A stretch of DNA of 64,000 nucleotides from Cohnella zeiphila (lineage in GTDB: Bacteria > Bacillota > Bacilli > Paenibacillales > Paenibacillaceae). Below are positions 34,108 through 43,057 of this stretch, piece by piece. Where the stretch lies: assembly GCF_014212055.1 (NCBI RefSeq), contig NZ_JACJVO010000009.1, forward strand, positions 310,001 through 374,000, in the 5' to 3' direction. Below the pieces are notes generated by a model. That model was not told where the DNA came from, did not search any database, and saw only the letters and a program-made list of their open reading frames with translations. The position numbers and the translations under genes are program-made. Position 1 is the first letter of the stretch, and every line of letters starts with the position of its first letter.

Positions 34108-36378
34108 TTGAAGGCTGGCAAACGTCGTCGCGTTTCAGGGTCCGTCGCGATTTACTTCGCCGCGGTAACGGCCGGCTTCATTCTGGTAACGGGCCTGCTG
34201 ATCGATTATGCGAGAATCGCGACGTTCCGGAAGCAAGCGGAACTCGCGGTCAAATCCGGCGCCCGCTCGGTGCTGTCTTCCTATGATCCGAGCGTTTACG
34301 AGCAGTACGGCTTGTTCGTACGGGGAGGCGACTCCGCCGACGACATCTTCAATCAGGTGCTGCAAGGAAATTCGGAGCCCGAGGGAGACGGTACGTTCCG
34401 CCTCCTCGACATGAAATGGAGCGATACCGGCGTGATGGAGAGCCGTCCGCTCGCTTCGCACGACGTTTTTCGCCGGCAGGTGACGGAGGAGATGAAGATC
34501 AAGGCGCCGGTGGATTTGACGCTGGAGCTGCTCTCCAAGTTCAAAGGCCTTACATCGGTCATAAAAGAGACGCAGGAATCCGTCGACCTGCTGGAGCAGA
34601 TGCGCAAAGCTTATGACGAAAGGGAAGCGGCGCTGGATGCGGCGTTCAAGGCGCAGAAGGAAGCCGGAGAGAAATTGGCGGCCGCGCTGGGAGATCAAGT
34701 GCCGAATCCGCCCGTGCCGCTGAGCGGGACGGAGACGGCTGACCGGCCGCAGACGGTCGTCGATGCCGCGCTGATGTACGACGATTACGTTGCGAAGCGG
34801 GAATCGGATCGCAGCCGGGCGGAGGAGCATAGCCTGGCGGTACAAGCCTGGCAGCAGCGAAAGCAGCAGGCCGAGTCGAAAGGCGACGATTTCGACGAAC
34901 CGTATCCTTCCGGAGGCGAACCGCAGTATTCGCGGCAAATAGCAGCCTATGAGTCAGGAGTGCGCGAGCTTTCCGGCACGATCGCGGAACGGTCCGAAGA
35001 GGCGCTGCAGGCGGCGGAGCAACGATTGGAAGAAGCCCGGTCGTCGCTGGCTGACGCCGAGGCTGCGAACGAACGGATGCGGGATATCGCGAGCCGGGCC
35101 GAGTCGGTAAAAGCACCGGAGCAGGGAACCGAAGCCGATGGCGGCTCGAATCTCGAAGGCGATCCGGCCGGCTCGATTCGGCAGTGGCGGCAGACCGCCG
35201 GGGAACTGGTGCTCGACGAGACGTTTTTCTCGGAATACACGCAGGAGCTGAACGCTCAGAGCGGCGACGGGGAGGCCAAGACAGCCGAGGCTGCCGGCTT
35301 CGCTTCTCTGGCTTCCTCCGCGCCCGGTACGTCCGGACAGGGATCGGCGCTGCGTGCAGAAGCGGATAAGCTGCAAACGCAGGAATCGGGCTACCGGATG
35401 AAATACGGACCGGGCGGTTCGATCATCCTGCAGCGTCAGGAGACGTTGGAAGCGCATCGGTCCGGCGACGGGGAGCGGAAGGGCCTGGAGCGGGAGGCGA
35501 AGCAAAAATGGAGCGGCGCGGCCTCGTTTCTCGGATCGCTTACCGGGGCTTCCGGTTCGGAAGAGGACAAAGAGGCGTTCGCGACGCTGGCCCGGCTCGC
35601 CAAGGAAAACTTGGAATGGAATCAGGCTGAAGCGGAGGAAGTCGAGCAGAGCCGCGCGGCTCTGCCGGAAGAAGGAAGAGACCAAGCGCTGTCTTCCGCA
35701 AGCGGATGGCTGGGAGCGCTAGGCGATGCGCTGGCGGCGGGCCGCGACAACCTGTACTTGTCGGAATATACGATTTCTCGCTTTACGCACACGGAACCGG
35801 CAGAGATCAAGGAAATGCTGGAGGGAGGAACGGAAGACGTTACGAAGCCGGACAAGCAGCAGACCGAGTTCATTTTATACGGCCTGAACAATCCTTCGGG
35901 CAATATCGCTGCCGCATACGGAGAGATTTTCGCTTTTCGGCTGGCCATTCGGACGATGGAGGGGCTCGTGGAGTCGGCCAAGTACGGAAACCCGCTCGTC
36001 GTCCTCGCCGCGGCGCTTGTCTATGCGATCGAGAATGCGGTCGCCGATATGACCTCGCTATTGAACCGAGGCTCCATTCCGCTCTCCAAGTATGCTTCGT
36101 CCGTGCAGACGACGTATACCGATTATTTGCGACTCTTTATGCTGCTGCATGGCGGCTCCGCCGGTCAGATCGCCAGGAGCATCGCCGTTATGGAGTCGGC
36201 GACGGGACTCGCGTTCGAGCGCCTCTACACCTATGTAAGCGGGGAGGCGGCCGCTTCGCTCCGCCTGTGGTTTTTCCCGGGCATCGTCAAAGTCGTCGGC
36301 AGAACCGGGAATTGGGGAGGGAAGGTGACGGGAGACCGGTATGAAGTCAACTACCAGGCGGACGACGCTTATCAGTGA
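34108..36378 (+). CDS. TadG-like large surface protein with coiled coils
   Basis: A 756-residue protein starting at TTG (34108) behind a strong AAGGAGGAGGAG site. After a basic start it has one transmembrane helix (SVAIYFAAVTAGFILVTGLL, residues about 11-30) and a TadG/TadE-G-like beginning (DYARIATFRKQAELAVKSGARSV). The rest is extracytoplasmic, with long Ala/Glu/Gln-rich segments likely to form coiled coils (about residues 155-340 and 460-560). No catalytic motif was seen. Its position suggests a structural or tip component of the pilus; specific function unknown. Its 3' end overlaps the next gene by 38 nt. Confidence 0.75.
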   Translation: MKAGKRRRVSGSVAIYFAAVTAGFILVTGLLIDYARIATFRKQAELAVKSGARSVLSSYDPSVYEQYGLFVRGGDSADDIFNQVLQGNSEPEGDGTFRLLDMKWSDTGVMESRPLASHDVFRRQVTEEMKIKAPVDLTLELLSKFKGLTSVIKETQESVDLLEQMRKAYDEREAALDAAFKAQKEAGEKLAAALGDQVPNPPVPLSGTETADRPQTVVDAALMYDDYVAKRESDRSRAEEHSLAVQAWQQRKQQAESKGDDFDEPYPSGGEPQYSRQIAAYESGVRELSGTIAERSEEALQAAEQRLEEARSSLADAEAANERMRDIASRAESVKAPEQGTEADGGSNLEGDPAGSIRQWRQTAGELVLDETFFSEYTQELNAQSGDGEAKTAEAAGFASLASSAPGTSGQGSALRAEADKLQTQESGYRMKYGPGGSIILQRQETLEAHRSGDGERKGLEREAKQKWSGAASFLGSLTGASGSEEDKEAFATLARLAKENLEWNQAEAEEVEQSRAALPEEGRDQALSSASGWLGALGDALAAGRDNLYLSEYTISRFTHTEPAEIKEMLEGGTEDVTKPDKQQTEFILYGLNNPSGNIAAAYGEIFAFRLAIRTMEGLVESAKYGNPLVVLAAALVYAIENAVADMTSLLNRGSIPLSKYASSVQTTYTDYLRLFMLLHGGSAGQIARSIAVMESATGLAFERLYTYVSGEAAASLRLWFFPGIVKVVGRTGNWGGKVTGDRYEVNYQADDAYQ

Positions 36379-37276
36379 CTCCCGCGAAGGCTCCATCACC
36401 TTGGAAGCTTCGCTCGTAACGCCTTTATTCCTCTTTGCCATGCTGTTTCTTATCTATCTGATCCAAACCTCGGTGACGGCGATGGCGCTGCACGGGGCGC
36501 TTTCGCAGACCGTCCGGCAAGCGGCGGCGGAGTGGTATCCGATATCGGCGGAACTCGATTCTATCCGCTCCTCTTCCGTCTACCAGAAAGAGCAGGAATG
36601 GGAACAGAAGCTGGAGGATGCGGGCCAGACATTGGCTCAATTCGGGGATTTGCTCCCTTCTCCGCTAAGCGATTGGGTCATGCAGGCGGAGGACGGTTCT
36701 TTTTCATTGGAGCAAGCGGCAGCGAAAAAGACGTTCGAGGTTTGGGCAGCACGCTATGCGGACCAGGGTGTCCTGGATTCGTCGCGCCTGTCGATCGTTT
36801 CCGCCGGCATTCCGGCGGAGGAAGATCGAAACGACGCGTACCTCTCGATCGAGGCGGAGTATCGGCTGCCTTTTCGCATCCCGTTTATCGGTCAGCCGTT
36901 GTCATTAAGCGAAGCGGCAAAGGAACGGGCCTGGATCGGGGGCTCTCCGTCGACAGCCTTGCTGGAGAAGCCGGAGGCGCGGCAAGGAGATTTGACGGTC
37001 GTTTCGATCGAGCCGAGCCCGGTCACGCGAGGCCATGATGTCACGTTGACGTTGAAAGCCGCGCCCGGAGAGAGCGTCGACCTGACGGTTTATTACAAAA
37101 GCGGCGAGAGTCAGGCGAAGCATTTGGGCAGGGCGACGGCCGACGGCGCGGGACAGATCTCTTGGACCTGGCATGTGTCCGGCAATACGACGCCGGGAGA
37201 CTGGGACTGGGTTGCCGTATCGGGGAGCGGAGCCGAGCTGCGGCAGAAGTTCAAGGTGGTGCCTGCTTCCAAGTAG
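36341..37276 (+). CDS. TadE-like protein with pilin-type N-terminus
   Basis: A 311-residue protein. The N-terminus has a short basic leader, then EGSITLEASLVTPLFLFAML, a TadE/prepilin-like segment with Glu five residues after Gly. The extracytoplasmic part ends in an Ig-like beta domain (about residues 225-310, from DLTVVSIEPSPVTRGHDVTL). The ATG at 36341 is preceded by GGGAGACC. It overlaps the upstream gene by 38 nt. Likely a second minor pilin or adhesive subunit. Confidence 0.78.
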   Translation: MKSTTRRTTLISDSREGSITLEASLVTPLFLFAMLFLIYLIQTSVTAMALHGALSQTVRQAAAEWYPISAELDSIRSSSVYQKEQEWEQKLEDAGQTLAQFGDLLPSPLSDWVMQAEDGSFSLEQAAAKKTFEVWAARYADQGVLDSSRLSIVSAGIPAEEDRNDAYLSIEAEYRLPFRIPFIGQPLSLSEAAKERAWIGGSPSTALLEKPEARQGDLTVVSIEPSPVTRGHDVTLTLKAAPGESVDLTVYYKSGESQAKHLGRATADGAGQISWTWHVSGNTTPGDWDWVAVSGSGAELRQKFKVVPASK

Positions 37277-37302
37277 CATGGGGATCAGTAGGGAGGAGAA
37301 CG

Positions 37303-37806
37303 ATGAACGGATTGGAATGGGCGGCAGCCAGCGTCATGCTTGCGCTCGCATGCTGGACGGACGTTCGGCGGATGGAAATTCCGAATCGTCTGACGGTGTT
37401 TTTCGCTTGCGGAGGATTCGTGTACCAGACGGCGGCAAGCGGATTCGACGGATTGAAAGGGGCCGTCTTGGGCGCGGCTGCGGGGCTTTTTCCATTGCTG
37501 GCCATGTACTTGCTTCGCGGGATCGGCGGAGGCGACGTCAAATGGTTTGCGGCGTTCGGGACGTGGGGCGGTGTATGGCCGGTCTGGAAGCTGATGGCTT
37601 TGTCGATGCTTGCGGCGGGAGGGCTGGCGCTGGCCGTGCTGATCGTCCGGTTGGTGCCCGCATGGAGGCGAGCGCTGGCGCGGATCGAGTGGCCATGGCA
37701 AAAAGGGCAAGAACAGGCGGGCGCGGCCGCCGCGGCAGGAGGCACGGCGTTCCCCTTTATGCTGGCCGTCGTTCCCGCGTTCGTATGGCTGGCGTTCATT
37801 TCATGA
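37303..37806 (+). CDS. Prepilin peptidase, A24 family (CpaA/TadV)
   Basis: A 167-residue integral membrane aspartic protease with about five transmembrane helices. The two catalytic aspartates are in CWTDVRRMEIPN and GGGDVKW. It lacks the N-methylation domain, as expected for Tad systems. I chose the ATG at 37303, directly after GGGAGGAGAACG, over a longer upstream frame. It should cleave the Flp pilin and the TadE-like proteins of this operon. Confidence 0.92.
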   Translation: MNGLEWAAASVMLALACWTDVRRMEIPNRLTVFFACGGFVYQTAASGFDGLKGAVLGAAAGLFPLLAMYLLRGIGGGDVKWFAAFGTWGGVWPVWKLMALSMLAAGGLALAVLIVRLVPAWRRALARIEWPWQKGQEQAGAAAAAGGTAFPFMLAVVPAFVWLAFIS

Positions 37807-37825
37807 GAGCGAGGAGAGATTTCGT

Positions 37826-39688
37826 ATGGACGGTTATCGGGTTCGATTCGAGCATGGCCGTGGACATCGAATGGTGCTGGAAGGGGAACCGCCTATCCGG
37901 CCCGAGGAGCTGGACCGGCTGCAACTGCGGATGCTGACCCCTTCCGCGTATCCCGGGCTGCTTCGGCTCGAGACCGAAGAGCTGGACGGCTCGGTCGCGT
38001 TCCGCTATTCGCTGTCCGGAAGAAGAATGCTCGCGGCCGTGCTGCGCTCCGGCCGCTGGACGATGGGGGAGGCGGTCGCGACGCTCTGCAGGCTGGCCGA
38101 AATATTGGAGCAGGGCCGGGAATATATGCTCGACGTGGAGCGTTACGCCCTGGATGACGAATGGATATTCGTCGGCGAGGAAGGGCACGATCTGGCGCTC
38201 GTCTACGTGCCCGTTCAAGGGCGCCAACCGCCCGTCTCCGTCGCCGCCGCCGTCGAGAAATTAATCGTACGCTGGGTCATGAACGTCGAAGCGCCCGACG
38301 GCGCCGCTCTCCAGCGCTTGCTCCGGTTGACGGCCTCTCCCGATTTTTCGCCCGGCGCGCTTTTAAGGCTCGCAAGGGAGATCTTGGCCGACCGGGCCAT
38401 GAGCGGAGATCGGAACGGGCCTAGAAAGGATGCCGCCCCGGCGGAGGAAAAGCCCCTGGCATTCTCCGTTCCCCAGGTTGATGCCGTTCCTGCTGCCCGC
38501 CTTCCTTCGGCGAATCGAATTCGCGGTCAGGAACCGGTCGCGGAGCCCAAGCCTTACTCTCGCCTTTCCCTGTCGGATCCGCATCATCTTTCCGGACTGC
38601 TGGGAGCGGAGAGAAGCGGCGAGAAGCAGGAGAAGAAGACGTTAGCGAATCCAGCTGCCGATCACTCCCGAAGGCGCGTCCTGATGCTGACCGGGACCGT
38701 CATGGTTCTGGCGCTCATCTGGAAGTTTCTGTACATGCCCCATCCGGACAGAAGAAGCCTGCTGATCGCGACGGGGCTCAGCTTGCTAACGATTGCTGCG
38801 GCGTATGGAATATGGAAAGGCAACGTTTGGGCAAAGGCGAACCGTTCCTTGTTTGCCGGCCGAGAGGGTGCCGAGAGCGACAAAATCGCGGACGTTCCGG
38901 GAGACGCTTCTGGCGTTCGGGAGGAAGCGCTGTGGAGCCGGTCGCGGGCCCAAGCCGGAATGTGGCCCCGAGAGGAAGCCGCCGCTGAACAGGAAGCCTC
39001 AAGTCGGCGGAATGGGGAGGAAGCCTCGTCCGGCGGCGCTTCGGACGGGGACCGTCAAGGGACCCGTTGGCCCTCCCGATTCGGAGAAGAAGCGGAACGG
39101 CCGATCGGGTGGGGCGGCGCTTCCGACGAAAAGGAATGGTCGAACGTTAAGGGGATGGTTCATTCCTCTGTCGGCGCCGAGAGTGCGGGAAGCGATCGGA
39201 CGGGATTTCGCGGTTGGCAAGGAGGCGGAGGAAACGAAGAGCGCGAGGGTAGCCGGATGGCGTGGTCGGATTGGCCCGCGGAAGAACGGGTGGGCTTCGA
39301 TTCCGTACCGTTAGAGCCGCATACAAGCTGGTTGTCTGCGGACGGGAACGAGACGGCGCTGTTGCCGGCAGATGGCTCGCTTTCCGCCAAAGAGCCTTTT
39401 CTCGAATGGGAATCTGACGGCGTCAAAAGAAAAATACGTCTGCAGGGGGAGTCGATCGTAATCGGACGCTCCAAAGATGCGGCGCAACATGTGGACGAGA
39501 CCCAAGGCGTCTCCCGTGCTCATCTGGAGCTGGTGCGGGGGGAAGGAACGTGGCGAGCGAAAGATTTGGGATCGCGAAACGGCAGCTGGCTGAACGGAGT
39601 GCCGATGGCCCCTTACGAGAGCTATCCCCTTCAGGAAGGGGATAGCATCCAGATCGCTTCTTCTCTCTATCGCTTCAACTGCGGCTGA
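37826..39688 (+). CDS. DUF6382 and FHA-domain protein
   Basis: A 620-residue protein. The N-terminal 190 residues resemble DUF6382. Residues about 285-325 hold two transmembrane helices (RVLMLTGTVMVLALIWKFLY and LLIATGLSLLTIAAAYGIW). A long charged, probably disordered linker follows, then a C-terminal FHA phosphothreonine-binding domain (about residues 530-620) with GRS, SRAHLEL and LGSRNGSWLNG. Inference: the FHA domain would bind a partner phosphorylated by a Ser/Thr kinase, linking pilus assembly to phosphosignalling. Last gene of the operon. Confidence 0.85.
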   Translation: MDGYRVRFEHGRGHRMVLEGEPPIRPEELDRLQLRMLTPSAYPGLLRLETEELDGSVAFRYSLSGRRMLAAVLRSGRWTMGEAVATLCRLAEILEQGREYMLDVERYALDDEWIFVGEEGHDLALVYVPVQGRQPPVSVAAAVEKLIVRWVMNVEAPDGAALQRLLRLTASPDFSPGALLRLAREILADRAMSGDRNGPRKDAAPAEEKPLAFSVPQVDAVPAARLPSANRIRGQEPVAEPKPYSRLSLSDPHHLSGLLGAERSGEKQEKKTLANPAADHSRRRVLMLTGTVMVLALIWKFLYMPHPDRRSLLIATGLSLLTIAAAYGIWKGNVWAKANRSLFAGREGAESDKIADVPGDASGVREEALWSRSRAQAGMWPREEAAAEQEASSRRNGEEASSGGASDGDRQGTRWPSRFGEEAERPIGWGGASDEKEWSNVKGMVHSSVGAESAGSDRTGFRGWQGGGGNEEREGSRMAWSDWPAEERVGFDSVPLEPHTSWLSADGNETALLPADGSLSAKEPFLEWESDGVKRKIRLQGESIVIGRSKDAAQHVDETQGVSRAHLELVRGEGTWRAKDLGSRNGSWLNGVPMAPYESYPLQEGDSIQIASSLYRFNCG

Positions 39689-39695
39689 ACGAGAA

Positions 39696-39726
39696 CGAGG
39701 ACCGCCGAAAGCAATCGGGGTCCTCG
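39696..39726 (+). terminator. Weak hairpin after the Tad operon
   Basis: CGAGGACC (39696-39703) pairs with GGTCCTCG (39719-39726). There is no T-run, so it may only mark the RNA 3' end. Confidence 0.35.
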
Positions 39727-39794
39727 CCTATAGGGGCCGGAATTCGCTGCGCTGATCCTTGCGGCGATTCACTGCGATGCCGTGCCAAGTTAGT

Positions 39795-39979
39795 CTAACG
39801 AAACTATGCGTTCTTATTTGGCCATAAAGTCAAAGATTCACATTATAACGAATCTGAGCGATCTTATTTGCCTCGGATTATCCAGGACACGGGAGGCGTA
39901 AGCCCAATAAGGTCTCTCAAGTTCGTTACTTTCGGAAATCCCTTGATTTTTACCGAATAGCGTCGTTCAGATTCGTTAG
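39795..39979. repeat. Four copies of a ~28-nt repeat, two per strand
   Basis: Direct copies at 39795-39823 and 39845-39873; inverted copies at 39902-39929 and 39951-39979. All share TAACGAA followed by CT-rich sequence and a TTATT or CTATT block. Start-to-start spacing is about 50 nt throughout. The ++/-- layout could fold into one large hairpin. No coding potential was seen. Confidence 0.7.
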
Positions 39980-40046
39980 AGCGGCGGTGGCCCCAGGGCC
40001 CGCCTCTCAACCCTCTATTCGAAAAGGCGGAGGTGATTCACTCAGC

Positions 40047-40215
40047 TTCAAGAGAAGTCTATTCACCCGATTTCAAGAGAAGTCTAATCCTCTGATTTCA
40101 AGAGAAGTCTATTCACCCGATTTCAAGGGAAGTCCACTCCCCTGATTCAAGGAAAGTCTATTCACCCGATTCAAGATAAGCCTCTCCGCTCGAGTTCAAG
40201 AGAGGCCGATTCGCC
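40047..40215. repeat. Tandem repeat, about 7 units of 24-25 nt
   Basis: Units begin at 40047, 40072, 40097, 40122, 40147, 40171 and 40195; the last is incomplete. Units 1 and 3 are identical. Each starts TTCAAG or TCAAG and most end in CCCGAT or CTGAT. A period of 25 is not a multiple of three, so a protein repeat is unlikely. It lies between two convergent genes. Confidence 0.85.
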
Positions 40216-40235
40216 AAACTTCCAGGGCTTCCATT

Positions 40236-41834
40236 TCAACTGCCGGAATGTCGGCCCGTCAAGTCGCGAAGCGCGTCCTCGAGCTTGGGAAAAGCGAAAG
40301 TAAAGCCGTGTTCCAGCGCCTTTCGAGGGTAGGCGTGCTGCCCGGTCAGCAGCAGGACCGACTGCTCGCCGAGCGCTTTTTGCAGCACGAACGGCGGCAC
40401 GTGCAGCCAATGGGGCCGGCGGGTGACCCGGGCGAGCGTGCGGCCGAACGTGTCGTTGTTGACCGGATCGGGAGCGACGGCGTTGACCGGCCCCGACAGG
40501 TCGGGACGATCGAGGCTGAACAGGAACAGCGAGACCAAGTCCTGAAGGTGAATCCATGGGAACCCTTGCGTTCCGCTCCCCATGCGCCCGCCCACGAAGA
40601 AGCGATAGGGCAGCCGCAGCAGCGGGAACGTGCCGCCATTGCGTCCCAGCACGAGGCTGATGCGCAGCTTCACGATCCGTTCGACCGGAATTTGGTCGAC
40701 GGCCTCCTCCCAGGCGATGATCGTTCTGCCCAGAAGGTCTTCGGGCTGCGGCGGATCATTTTCGTCGAACCAGCCGGGTTCTTCGGAATCCGGAATCGAG
40801 TCGTTCTCCGCAGCCGAAGGATTGCCGGCGATGTCCGAATCGAACCGATTGCGCTCTTTATCCTTCGGTCGAAGCGAGGCCAGGAGCTCCTCCAGATCGA
40901 ATTCCTCCGAAGAGGAGCCGGAAGCGCCGGGTTCGCCGGCAACGGACGCCCAATCGTCATCCTCGCGCAGATCGGCGGCACGGGGATTCGCCGCCGGCTG
41001 TTCCGTTTCGACCGATTCTTCCTTCTGCGACTCGACCGAATGCCGATTGAAAGCTTGCGTTTCCTGCGCCTGCGCACGGTACTCGTCGGCAGAGGATTCC
41101 CCCGCATGAATATCATCCAAGTAAAACTCGTGCGAATCAAGCTCCGTCGAGCGAACGGGCTGCGGGCCTGCCGCGGGCGGTTCGGCCGGCGAAGACGCGT
41201 TTGACCGCAACGCGTCTCGTTCCGTCTCGGGATGCATGTCCGCAACGCCCTCGTCTTCGCGACGTTCTGAGGCGGAAGCGTCATTTCGCTCCGGTCGGGC
41301 TCCATACGTGAATCCGCGAATCCCCACTTGTTCCGCCTGGCTGACGAATGGACGCGGCCGGTCATCCTGTTCGGCTTCCCATTCCTCGCGCCAATTGCCG
41401 ATGTCGTCTCGTTTTTTCTTCATTTTCATTTTCTTCGGCTTCGGCGCGAATTCGGGTTTGACGATCGGCGAGTACGAATGTCCGTAAAGCGAAATGCCGG
41501 AGGCATTGACCAGCACCTTCGGCGGCTCCGGCATTCGTTTGACGATGTCGGCGATATGCAGGGCGGTCTGGGTGCGCGAGACCAGAATGCGGCGCTTGGC
41601 CTCTTCGGTCCAGCGCTTGCTGATCGTCTCGCCGGAAAGGCAGACGATGGCGTCGATTCCGCTCCACCGTTCCGGCCGCTCGGACCATTCCTCCCAAGTA
41701 ACATACAAAAGGCCTGCAGCCGGAGCCGCAGGCAATTGGCGCGTGACAATCCATACCTCGTCCCCGCGCTCCAGCAGAGCCTCGGAGAGCGCCGTTCCGA
41801 TAAAACCGGTACCTCCGCACAGCATTACGCGCAT
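40236..41834 (-). CDS. TIGR01777-type epimerase with ~240-residue insertion
   Basis: A 532-residue NAD(P)-dependent SDR of the YfcH/SDR39U1 type. The N-terminal half has the Rossmann motif GGTGFIG near residue 7 and VLVNASGISLYG around residue 107; the C-terminal half runs from about residue 367 (LLGRTIIAWEEAV) to the end. Between them, residues 126-366 form a highly charged, low-complexity stretch starting KPKKMKMKKK, then Glu/Asp/Ser-rich, not found in ordinary family members of about 300 residues. Both halves keep the family sequence, so the fold may stay intact around a looped-out insertion. The gene starts 23 nt after the lipoprotein gene on the same strand. Confidence 0.85.
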   Translation of the reverse strand: MRVMLCGGTGFIGTALSEALLERGDEVWIVTRQLPAAPAAGLLYVTWEEWSERPERWSGIDAIVCLSGETISKRWTEEAKRRILVSRTQTALHIADIVKRMPEPPKVLVNASGISLYGHSYSPIVKPEFAPKPKKMKMKKKRDDIGNWREEWEAEQDDRPRPFVSQAEQVGIRGFTYGARPERNDASASERREDEGVADMHPETERDALRSNASSPAEPPAAGPQPVRSTELDSHEFYLDDIHAGESSADEYRAQAQETQAFNRHSVESQKEESVETEQPAANPRAADLREDDDWASVAGEPGASGSSSEEFDLEELLASLRPKDKERNRFDSDIAGNPSAAENDSIPDSEEPGWFDENDPPQPEDLLGRTIIAWEEAVDQIPVERIVKLRISLVLGRNGGTFPLLRLPYRFFVGGRMGSGTQGFPWIHLQDLVSLFLFSLDRPDLSGPVNAVAPDPVNNDTFGRTLARVTRRPHWLHVPPFVLQKALGEQSVLLLTGQHAYPRKALEHGFTFAFPKLEDALRDLTGRHSGS

Positions 41835-41856
41835 TGAATCGCTTCCCTTTTCTCCG

Positions 41857-42321
41857 TTATTGCTTGTCGATGCTGACAATGGTGTACTGCTTCAAAGAAT
41901 TGCCGTCCGACACGATGGTCGTCTCCGTATATTGGAATTTGACGGCAGTTCCTTCTTCCCAGCCGGACAGCTTGTCCGCGATGGACGGATCGATCCGGAA
42001 CGGAGTCGGTTGTCCGTTAAATTGAATTTCGATGGAATTGGCGTCCCCCAATCCATTGTACGTTCCCGTTCCGTCCAGCGTATCCGCGGACGGAGACGGA
42101 GACGGAGTCGGGGATGGGGAGTCGTCCGGAGAAGCGACGGCCGGGTCGCTGGCGCCGGGATCGGAGGGAAGCGTCGCGCTTGCGCTCGCACTCGAGCTTG
42201 CGCTCGGGGTTACGGAGGCGCTGGCGTTCGAATTGTCTTTATCGCTGCTGCACGCGGTACCCATCAATAGCATGGATAGAACGGCAACGGTCCAGGCTGA
42301 ATGCTTGCCGATTCGGTTCAT
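41857..42321 (-). CDS. Small lipoprotein, unknown function
   Basis: A 154-residue secreted lipoprotein. The signal peptide ends at MGTAC with the lipidated cysteine near residue 24. A Ser/Ala/Pro/Asp-rich linker of about 60 residues leads to a small C-terminal domain (NSIEIQFNGQPTPFRIDPSI to the end). GGAGGTG precedes the ATG. It probably shares a transcript with the downstream epimerase gene. No family recognised. Confidence 0.78.
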   Translation of the reverse strand: MNRIGKHSAWTVAVLSMLLMGTACSSDKDNSNASASVTPSASSSASASATLPSDPGASDPAVASPDDSPSPTPSPSPSADTLDGTGTYNGLGDANSIEIQFNGQPTPFRIDPSIADKLSGWEEGTAVKFQYTETTIVSDGNSLKQYTIVSIDKQ

Positions 42322-42430
42322 GATGAAACACCTCCAAGAGTTGGTCCGATTTCTAGGCTGTTAAAATAATCCCTCAAGAGGTTAGACGACCGGGACGCCT
42401 AAAGGTTTCGTTTTTTCAAATTCGGCCGGT

Positions 42431-42865
42431 CTAGCCGAGCAGATGGCGATAAGGCGAGTAGTCGATCTGGTTTTTCTCCAGAAAGCTGATCAGGAAGCTG
42501 TGGTCCCGCTTCGGCGTCGCCAGTATGTATCCTTCGATGCAGTGGTCCACCGTGACTTCCTTCGCGCCGCTCTCCACCGCGACCTGGCCGATCCGGGCGG
42601 CGATGGAATGCTTGGCGATGTCCCGGAACGGCGCCGGAACGGGAGCCGCGAGCTGTTCCAGCATTTCCTTCGACTGGTCGGTCCAAAGCGGCCGGCTGCG
42701 CTCTACCCAATAGTTCTGCCAGTCGAGCTTGGACTTGCCGTCGCCCTTCGGCAGCACCTTCAGAAACTTGCGGAACATGAAAAAACCGCCGATGCTGACG
42801 AATACGACCAGCAAGAAGGCCCAAAAGGCAATGAAGTACATTACCCAATCGGGAGCGGATTTCAT
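42431..42865 (-). CDS. DUF2621-like membrane protein
   Basis: A 144-residue protein with one N-terminal transmembrane helix (VMYFIAFWAFLLVVFVSIGGFFMF) and a cytoplasmic domain (LDWQNYWVERSRPLWTDQSKEM, then VDHCIEGYILATPKRDHSFL) resembling DUF2621 proteins of Bacillales. Function unknown. It is an independent gene divergent from the aldo/keto reductase gene. Confidence 0.8.
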   Translation of the reverse strand: MKSAPDWVMYFIAFWAFLLVVFVSIGGFFMFRKFLKVLPKGDGKSKLDWQNYWVERSRPLWTDQSKEMLEQLAAPVPAPFRDIAKHSIAARIGQVAVESGAKEVTVDHCIEGYILATPKRDHSFLISFLEKNQIDYSPYRHLLG

Positions 42866-43057
42866 CTCGAATCACCTCGAATTCAAATTATACCGCATTT
42901 TCGGATCGATTTCGACGTTTTCGCCGCATGCGGGAGCGTGATGGCCAGGGGATATTTTTCGGCGTTGAAATCGGTCGGTATTTTCAACATTCGGCCGCAA
43001 CGGCCTTATGGCATAATGGCGGTGGCGGTTTAAGACGGCAATGGGGAGGCGGAGAGG

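Noticed and set aside
39795-40215. Possible CRISPR array in the repeat-rich gap
   Set aside because: Units are contiguous or strand-alternating with no unique spacers of constant length, and no cas genes are present.
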